DNA of 64,000 nucleotides, from the NCBI GenBank assembly GCA_030737835.1, contig CM060857.1, forward strand, positions 7,067,360 to 7,131,359. The letters run 5' to 3'. The notes under the pieces are model-generated. The model was not told the DNA's origin, made no database searches, and saw nothing but the letters and a program-made list of their open reading frames with translations. The position numbers and the translations under genes are program-made. How positions within the stretch are numbered: the first letter of the stretch is position 1; each line of letters begins with the position of its first letter. Source of the DNA: Acorus gramineus (lineage: Eukaryota; Streptophyta; Magnoliopsida; Acorales; Acoraceae). Shown here one piece after another: positions 57,101-64,000 of the stretch.

Positions 57101-57775
57101 GAGGGAGCTTGAGAGAAGGGAAGAAACAACAACAACAACACACCTAGACAAAGCTTCTTTTCCTCCTTCACTTCCTCCTTCTCTTCTTCTCTTTGAGACA
57201 ATAAATCAAACACTTGGTGGGGGGGTTTGAAAAGAGAGAAGGAGAGCAAATGTGTGTTGACGTGGGGGTTTGGGAGGGGAGAGAGAGAGAGAGAGATATT
57301 TATCACACAAATATCTAAAGAGGATGGAAAAGACCTAGTCGCCCTTTGACTAGAAATTCTGCGCATGCTTCACTGGAACAGCCATAACTTCCTCAATATA
57401 GCTTCGAATTGTACAATTCCAAGTCCGTTGGAAAGCCAAGAAGATTATCTACAACTTTCATGTTCATGCCAAGATCAAATAATCTCTCCAGCTATTCCGA
57501 AATTAGAGGGCTGCTGCCAGAATTTCCCTCCCCGGGGTATACTTGGAAAAATACCCATAACTTTTACTACAAGAATCCAGTTGATCTAATTCCACTTCTG
57601 TACGAAAGCAAACTCAAAACTGGACATCTCATAGTAAAATCATATTTAAACCTCATCATCTTCGATTTTAACAAAATCAAATCCAAATACCAAATTGGAA
57701 ATACATAACTTCTAGAAAAAAAATTATGTACCCAAATTTTTCAAACAGAGCACTTCAAGTGACACAGGCACAACA
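54130..57775 (-). mobile_element. 5' LTR (LTR-A) of the nested element
   Basis: A 3646-bp LTR with all LTR-A blocks: modules, CTCGATA hairpin near 55395, ATATTATAAC stem near 55868-55895, GATGCGC hairpin 56140-56175, cassette 56213-56251, CpG tract 56340-56840, donor-like site 56963 and the LTR start at 57775. Confidence 0.92.
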
Positions 57776-58290
57776 GTGTTATCCATGGGTTTCCACCCAT
57801 GTTTTCCTTGAAAGGAAATTGCTTTAGCATTGAACTGTTGTATGGTGATTGGTTTCCAGCCACTCACTGAGCTTGTAGCTCACCCCTCACATACTGTTTC
57901 TTTTCAGGGGTAGTGTTGGGCATTGAGTTGGAGCTTCCCTGTGGCGTGGTCTTATGGGCGTGGAGCGTTCTTCCAGTGGGTGGCGAGTGCGAGGCTGTCA
58001 GTAGTCCTAGAGACATTTTATGTATTGTAAATTGTGCATGTGGCACAGGTTCTATTTTATTTGGACTAGACTTGGCTCTCACAGGATAGTGATTGTGTAT
58101 TCGAGTTTGTAATAATGTTTTTGGTTTACAGACATTGTTGATATCATATGCTTCCACTTTTCAGTCAGTTATCATTATCATTGCTTTGCCACCTTGTGTG
58201 TTGTTGTTGGAGTCTTTATTGACCTCAGGTATTGATAGCTGATATTTCATTATTGCCACATCTCGGGGACGGCCGCCCTGGGGCGTGACA

Positions 58291-58327
58291 ATTAAAATAC
58301 TACCTAAGGCATGCCATATTCTATACA
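58291..58327 (-). mobile_element. Short continuation of the outer reverse LTR-A
   Basis: Thirty-seven bases, ATTAAAATACTACCTAAGGC onward, continue the LTR-A that stops at 48202. At 58328 another forward LTR-A begins. Confidence 0.8.
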
Positions 58328-59355
58328 TGTTTTGCCTGTGTCATTTGGAGCACTCTGATTGAAAATTTTGGTACATAATTTTTTCCTCGAAGTTATGTAT
58401 TTCCAATTTGGTATTTGGATTTGATTTTGTTAAAATCCAAGATGAAGAGGTTTAAATATGAGTTTATTATGAGATGTCCAGTTTTGAGTTAGCTTTCGTA
58501 CAAAAGTGGAATTAGATCAACTGGATTCCTGTAGTAAAAGTTATGGGTATTTTACCAAGTATACCCCGGGGAGGGAAAATTCTGGCAGCAGCCCTGTTCT
58601 ATGTTTAGATCTAATTTCGGAATAGCTGGAGAGATTATTTGATCTTGGCATAAACATGAAAGTTGTAGATAATCTTCTTGGCTTTCCAACGGAATGGAAT
58701 TGTGCAATTCGGAGCTATATCGGGGAAGTTATGGCTGTTCCAGTGAAGCATGCGCAGAATTTCAAGTCAAAGGATGAAATGGTCATTTCCATCCCTCTTT
58801 AGATATTTGTGTGCAACAACTATCTTCTCTCTCTCTCTCCCTCTCACTTCCACGCCCATTTTTTCTTGGGCTCTCTCTTGCTCTCTCTCAAGCCCCCCAA
58901 GTGTTTGTTATATGTCCTCAAAGAGAAGAGAAGGTGGAGGTGCAAGTGCAAGTGAGTGTTTGTGTAAGTGTTGTTGTTGTTGTTTGTTCTCCTCTCTCTC
59001 AAGCTCCCTTTTCATGATCTTTCCCCCCCTGATTTGCAGCCATAGGAGGTTGAGGAGGCTGAAGAGGTAGTGGTGGTGGTGGTGGTGGTTGAGGTGGTCG
59101 AGGGTGCGTCGAGGGCCCCCGAACCTCCCCCTTTCTTTTCCCCTCCCAAGGTGAGCCTTTCCCCTCTTTTTCTTGATTTTTATGGCTTAGGGTTGGTTGA
59201 GAGGGTCATGTATGCTAGGTAGATAGGTTAGAGTGTGTGTGAGGGGTTGGGGAGGGTTTAAAACGGGGTTAGGGTAGAGTGGGCGCGCGTTGGGGGCAGT
59301 CCGCGCTCGTGCGCGCGCAGGCGGGTGCTGGCAGGCACTAGCGGGCGCGCAGACG
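58328..59355 (+). mobile_element. LTR-A 5' part, forward
   Basis: Starts TGTTTTGCCTGTGTCATTTG and carries the CT tract (58828-58845), a donor-like GTGAGTGTTTG (58951), the acceptor-like GATTTGCAG (59039), the Gly-codon block and CCCAAG/GTGAGCC at 59151. It enters the CpG tract and stops at about 59355, where a reverse LTR-B element begins. Confidence 0.85.
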
Positions 59356-59623
59356 CGCACGGGACTGCATCACGGGCCGCCCTCAGCTCCTGGATCTCCC
59401 GCGCCTGCTCTACCAACACTCTGGTCTGGGCCTCCAGTGCCCTGGTCTGAGTCTCCACTAAATCCGCTATCCGAGCGAACGCACGTTCCCATGCGGGAGG
59501 CTCCTGCGCCGATCCTGGCCTCACAGCCGTGGACTCTCCAGTAGCATCCTCGCCTCTAGTAGGTCCGGAAACCTCCAAAGGTCGAGAGGGACCATGTCTG
59601 CGCCGTCCTCTGCGAGGAGGCAT
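59356..59623 (-). pseudogene. Gag N-terminal part of the LTR-B element
   Basis: The ATG at 59623 (reverse) opens MPPRRGRRRHGPSRPLEVSG, then about 85 residues with a helical Glu/Gln/Arg-rich stretch (FARIADLVETQTRALEAQTR) before the frame runs into CpG-tract sequence of the neighbouring LTR. The MPPRRG start and helix are typical of Gag in Tekay/Del-like elements. It is the best preserved Gag start of the window. The rest of the element is missing on this side. Confidence 0.8.
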
Positions 59624-59726
59624 ATCAGCAACCTAAGAAAACCAGACACTAGGATCAGAATACACATATAGAAATCCTAGGACTCATCTCTACGAAAAAG
59701 AAGACCATTGGCTCTGACAGGACCAG

Positions 59727-59738
59727 GCTCTGATACCA
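59727..59738 (-). other. Primer-binding site (initiator tRNA-Met type)
   Basis: GCTCTGATACCA on the plus strand, five bases from the LTR-B boundary at 59744. Confidence 0.92.
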
Positions 59739-59743
59739 ACTTT

Positions 59744-62700
59744 TGTCACGCCCCAGGGCCGGCCGACCCCGGGACGCGGCAAGTGTATATATGATATCAG
59801 TATAACAGGAGTTCAATAACATACTCACACAACAGCTAAAATGACAACAAAGACAACAAAAGCAGGGCTGACATAATATATACACCAAAAGCGGAAGCTA
59901 AAAGACTGAATCTGTAATCCAAAAACATATTACAGACTCGATACATAATCAACTGTCCTGTGAGAGCCAATATATACAAAGACATCCAATAATACACAGA
60001 CGCGTGCCCAAGCACGGAATAAATACATACAATCACAAGGGATGCTGATAGCCTCTGATACTCGCGGGACGTGGCGCTACTCTGCTACTGATGAAGTCCC
60101 TCGGGGAGCTCTTCCTCCAGATCCGACTCAGATGACACTGGAGAAAAATATTATGCGAGGGGTGAGCCACACGCTCAGTGAGCAGCACAACCCATGCATC
60201 ACAGCTTATATTAACCACAACCAGATAATATTATCCACAATCTCATTAATAAAAGCCACAAAATGGCAGCAACTAACCATCCAGTGGGTTGCTATCGCCA
60301 ACCCACTACACCCTCACCCTCACCACTCAATAGGTGACATAGGATATTGGGACTAACTACACAAATCCAGCGGGTCGCTATCGCCAACCCACTACACCCT
60401 CACCCTCACCCCTCAATAGGTGACATAGGATATTGGGACTTACACTCCAGTGGGTCGCTACATCGCCGGCCCACCGCATCCCGCACCCTCACCCCTCAAT
60501 ATGGTGACATAGGATATTGGGACTGACTAGGTTGATGGTCGCCCTTGGTCCACCGATAGTCTCTCCCCACTCCGTAGGCCGTTTGGCCACCCCCACATTC
60601 AGCACAGTCCGTCCCAAATCAGGAGGTGCCTACTGATGGGAGCCCCTGCACGGGACAGCCTTTCCAACGCCGGGGTAGTCTCTACACGGATCCAACGAAG
60701 GGAACAGATCAGCCTATCCATCGCATATGATCCACTCGGATCCGCAGACAACACATCATAACAACTCTAATGCCATGAATTCTTCAGAATTCCTCCAGGG
60801 CGCATAACCAGGATGCGGGGAACATGCATAATAATAATAATAACAAGGGTATAATATTATTGGGAAAGAAACCTTGGGAGGGCAGCGTGAGGTCCCGATA
60901 TAGGACATCCCGACAACCAAACAAGGAACACGGAGTACCCTAGCACGGGTCTCAATGTTGACCTCGCAAGGCCCCTCCCTATAATATTATCTAAGGCATG
61001 CAATTAAACATATGCTAGCATTTAATTTAACAAATTAAACTAGTAGGACACATGCATAGGCCGAGGCTTCCTAGCATGATAACAAGGTGACAGGATACAC
61101 GGCTCTTACACATATCCTAAGGGTGCAAGTCCCTAACATACAAAGTCTAGGGTAGCATGCATACTACATAATTATCATGCTTGCATGGATTACACATTAC
61201 ACAAGTTAATATAAATCCATGGTGCCCCAGGGGAGGACGGTACACGCCCAAGTGCATGTAACGCCTCCCTACTAGGTTGGATTGTCCCACTCACAGATAG
61301 TCGGGTCATCGCGCGACCGTCCGTCAAGATCTGCAAGATAGGGTAATCAAATCGGTGAGTAAAATACACAAATAAACCCAAAAATACATTTAAAATACAC
61401 AAAACTTGGACAAGCGTACATACGGCATGTACGCACGCGAGTCCGAGCACCCCAACTCACTCCCAAACCCCCGGGCAGCCGCACGCACGGCCACCCGCCC
61501 CGGGCGCACAACCGCGCCACAGCCCGCGCGCCCAGTCTCACGGCCGAGCCCAGCCCGCACGCCCGGACACCCCGCCGAGCCTCCCGGGTGCTCCGCGCGC
61601 CCACCGGGGCCCCAGCGCGGCAACCCGCGTGCACACCCGCACACCCCGCGCCCAGCGCCTCACCCCGCGCGCACCCCGCGCGCACCGCCCGCTCGCATCA
61701 ACTACTCGACCAGCCCCGGGTGTACCCACGCGCACTGCGCCCCAGCACTGCACCCCGCACGTGCACCCGCCCGCACTGCGCCCCAGCGCAGCGCCCGCAC
61801 ACCTGCCCGCTCACACTCCCCGCTCGCACCGACTGCTCGCCCACGCGCCCCTGCGCAGCGCTTCGCGCGCACGCCGCGCACTGCGCCCAGCGCGCCCGAC
61901 CGCACCGGCCCAGCGAGCCCGTCAGCACGCGCCCAGCGCGCCTGCCCGCAGCTCGCCCGCCTGCGCCTGCCTGCCTGCGCCTGACCGCCTGCACCTGCCT
62001 GCCTGCGCGCGCCACTGCCCGCATGCGCCCAACCGAGCTCCACCTACGCGCACGCCCTCGCGCACGCCCGCGGGCACGCCCATGCTGCCCTGCCAGCACT
62101 GCCTGCGTTGCCCTGCCAGCACTGCCTGCCTGCCCGAGCACTCAACCACCCTGCCTGAGCCACTCTACCACCCCTCTCCGGCCACCAATGGCCTCCAACA
62201 GCCACCAACCACCACCCACAGCCACTAGCACCCAAAACACCACCTAAACAAGCATCTAAACAAGGAAAAGAAGGGAAAGAAGGCTTACCCTAGGAGAGGA
62301 AAGGAAGGGAAGGAAATCGGGGGCTCTTCGGGCACCGAAACACTTCCCCAAAGCCCTCCACCACCAAGAACTCCTTCCACCCTCAAAGGGGCTGAAATCA
62401 GAGGAGAAAAGAGGGGGTTAGAGGGGGCCAAACTCGTTGGAACTCGAATCCGAGACCACCGGTGGATAGATCGGATGAGATCTAACCTTTCTCTTCTTTG
62501 AGTTTTGAGTTTCAAGCACTCTAGGTAGCTTAAAATCAAGAAAAAGAGAGAGGGGCAGAGAGAAAATCCAATAGAGAAGATGATGAATAGTTGAGGGCAA
62601 CTTTTTGCTCACTTATATATATAATCCTCTCACTTAGATTAGCCTAACTAGGTTTAATTAGGGTTAAGAAAGGATTAGTGAGGGTTTAAGTGAGATTTGA

Positions 62701-63050
62701 CTTAGGTCAACTCAACCACAAATAAAAACAAAAGGGGTTGACCAAGTCTATGGGCCCACTTTGACCAAGTCAACTCTCCCAATGACTTCTCGCTCGGTCA
62801 AAACCCGAATACGCCCCGGAACTGCGAAATTCTGAAACATCACCGGAATTCTACGAAATTTTTGTGAGTGGCTTGGAATGGCACCAGGACACATAATATG
62901 CAGTTAGATTTTCAATTGGAGCCCTCAATCTCAAGGTGATGACTAAAAGCCCGAAGATTTAGCGGTTTCGACCGAAAAACGAAAAAACCAAAAAAACTGC
63001 CAGAATGGTCCAATGGTTACCAGAAGGTTAAAAGTGACACATATATAACA
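59744..63050 (-). mobile_element. 5' LTR (LTR-B), reverse, complete
   Basis: A 3307-bp LTR from TGTCACGCCCCAGGGCCGGC (reverse of the LTR end) to GTGACACATATATAACA (reverse of the LTR start). Contains the 96-bp type units (60285-60530), the GAGGTCCCGAT-type module (60862-60980), the cassette 61295-61330, the CpG tract 61440-62120 and a donor-like GTAAG at 62288. It is followed by GAGGC and forward LTR-A sequence. Confidence 0.9.
61295..61330 (-). other. 36-nt exon-like cassette of LTR-B
   Basis: On the reverse strand between CCCTATCTTGCAG and GTGAGTGGG, with core ATCTTGACGGACGGTCGCGC. The CpG-dense spacer to the upstream donor-like site is about 958 nt, the longest seen. Confidence 0.45.
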
Positions 63051-64000
63051 GAGGCTACCGGGTGGACCAGGGGTGGAGAGCGGTCTAGTATGCCCCAAGA
63101 GGCCCATGACACCCCCCGGAAAGGGTGAGCGTGGGGTGGGTCGGCGATGTTACAACCCTCTAACTTGTGTAGTTACTCCCGTATAGGGACTATGACTACT
63201 TTAAGGTTAATATGAGTGTGTTCAATAGATTATTGTTATGCCTGTGGTTTGATCTCTCGATAAGTGAGTATCGAGAGTAGTTGTTTTCCATTGGGTTCGC
63301 TTTGCGAACATGGGATCGTTCTCCCCTTCGTTGGATCCGATGTAGAAACTTCTCGGGTTTAGCTGCTCTGACAGAGGGCTCCCATCCGTAGGTACCACCG
63401 ATGCATTCGGACGAGTACTGATCGTGGGAGTATACTAGGTAGAGGCTACCCGGGGAAAGGGCTATTGGCGGACCAAGGGTGTAGAGCGGTGAGTTGAGGA
63501 GATCGGGTTGTAGATACTACCCGGGAGAGGGTTAACGAATGATGTTGCGGGCGTGGAAATCGTTCTCCCCTTCGTTGGATCCGAGTAGGGACTTCCCGGC
63601 AATTACAGCTATCCTGACAGAGGGCTCTCGTTCGTAGGTACCACCGACGCGTTCGGAAGAGTACTGATAGTGGGAGTATACCAGGTAGAGGCTACGTGGG
63701 AGAGGCTACCAGTAGACCAAGGGTGTAGAGCAGTCTAAGCCTCTTCCAAAAGTCCCAATAGTCTCCCTCCTGGAGTGAGGGTAAGGATGAGGTGAAGACA
63801 CATCGCCGCGTGACCCATTCGTTGTTCGACCGTTCCCATAGTTGTTGGGTTCGGTCTTGTAGCGATGTTTAAAGGCATCATTTGAGAAATCATCTAGATG
63901 TAGATGATCCAGTAGTGTTGAGTAGACCAGTAAATCCGGGTCTCTTCGCCCGACGGTATGGTCTCTCCGTAGACCAGTAAATCCGGGTCTCTTCGACCGA
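63051..64000 (+). mobile_element. LTR-A later part, forward (runs off the window)
   Basis: Starts within the GAGGCTACCGGGTGGACC block and runs through a perfect 9-bp hairpin CTCTCGATA/TATCGAGAG (63254-63277) and three module blocks (about 63365-63450, 63600-63700 and their spacers) to a duplicated AGACCAGTAAATCCGGG motif at the window end. It is probably the far side of the LTR-A at 58328, but the middle LTR section is not present between them. Confidence 0.75.

Larger units (their letters stand above)
50980..57775 (-). mobile_element. Youngest nested Tekay/Del-like element, reverse
   Basis: Flanked by perfect GTGTT repeats inside a forward LTR-A. Parts on the reverse strand: 5' LTR 54130-57775, primer-binding site 54112-54123, interior 51960-54111, partial 3' LTR 50980-51959. 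It has the same short interior plan as 18057-28394 but a reduced 3' side, and pol is broken in many places. It is the innermost of three layers (46023 reverse, 48203 forward, 50980 reverse), hence the last to arrive. Confidence 0.92.
48203..58290 (+). mobile_element. Forward LTR-A (variant), itself interrupted by 50980-57775
   Basis: Starts TGTTATGCCTGTGTCATTTG at 48203, reaches GCGTGACCGTGTT at 50979, resumes as GTGTTATCCATGGGTTTCC at 57776 and ends GGGGCGTGACA at 58290. Its own length without the insert and its extra repeat is about 3.29 kb. The first 300 bp follow the intermediate wording shared with LTR-B (GAATTCCGGTAACGTTTG). The CpG tract is nearly absent, leaving a 173-nt spacer before the cassette 49146-49182. 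No clean 5-bp repeat flanks it. Confidence 0.88.

Noticed and set aside
48203-58290. Target-site repeat around the forward LTR-A
   Set aside because: The two sides rejoin in the same LTR sequence (GTAGTAT and ATTAAAATACTACC), but only two or three bases are shared, so a clean 5-bp repeat cannot be claimed.
63232-63248. TGTTATGCCTGTGG looks like an LTR-A start
   Set aside because: The following bases leave the LTR-A wording at once and match the ordinary later part of LTR-A (related to GGTTATGCATGTGTGTGATA on the reverse of 55400-55440). Chance similarity.

Overview
The window is plant nuclear DNA made almost wholly of nested Ty3/Gypsy LTR retrotransposon copies. I found no host gene, tRNA or rRNA that I can support. 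Plant origin follows from primer-binding sites matching initiator tRNA-Met (TGGTATCAGAGC), a Tekay/Del-like pol end with its polypurine tract, a Tat-lineage integrase, and the antisense extra ORF known from plant Tat elements. The species cannot be told.

Three groups of element make up most of the sequence. LTR-A (about 3.7 kb) starts TGTTATGCCTGTGTCATTTG and ends GGGGCGTGACA. LTR-B (about 3.3 kb) starts TGTTATATATGTGTCAC and has the same kind of end. Both belong to related Tekay/Del-like elements with much shortened interiors. The third group is Tat-lineage, at 34.1-46.0 kb, and is the older substrate.

Layout. 1-6490: LTR-B copies in opposite orientations, one carrying a gag/pol patch. 6491-8544: the only sizeable stretch that is not recognisably retroelement; it is AT-rich, with a minisatellite and a promoter-like end. 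8545-33747: forward LTR-A copies and interior pieces (8545-18056 and 28395-32603) around a reverse two-LTR element (18057-28394), then the end of a reverse LTR-A. 34127-46022: Tat fragments, with two tandem antisense extra ORFs (37804-39128 and 34910-37236), a Tat LTR split by a solo LTR-B (40206-43458, target repeat GTTAC), and an oppositely oriented Tat piece with integrase. 46023-58327: a three-layer nest of LTR-A copies; the innermost (50980-57775) has target repeat GTGTT. 58328-64000: forward LTR-A pieces around a reverse LTR-B with a gag start.

The most interesting signal is inside the LTRs. LTR-A and LTR-B share a row of splice-like signals: a donor, a 0.2-0.9 kb spacer, an acceptor, a 36-39-nt exon-like cassette, a GTGAGT donor, a 1.3-1.9 kb stretch full of repeat modules and hairpins, and a strong TTTTCAG-type acceptor near the LTR end. 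In most copies the first spacer is extremely CpG-rich. In one copy (9432-9950) it is replaced by unrelated AT-rich sequence while the splice-like borders stay. This suggests intron-bearing LTRs with exchangeable intron content, and RNA data could test it. Also notable are a tight 1-kb inverted LTR pair that could make hairpin RNA (13673-15877), a 60-bp hairpin array with paired arm changes (39651-40010), and the duplicated antisense ORF.
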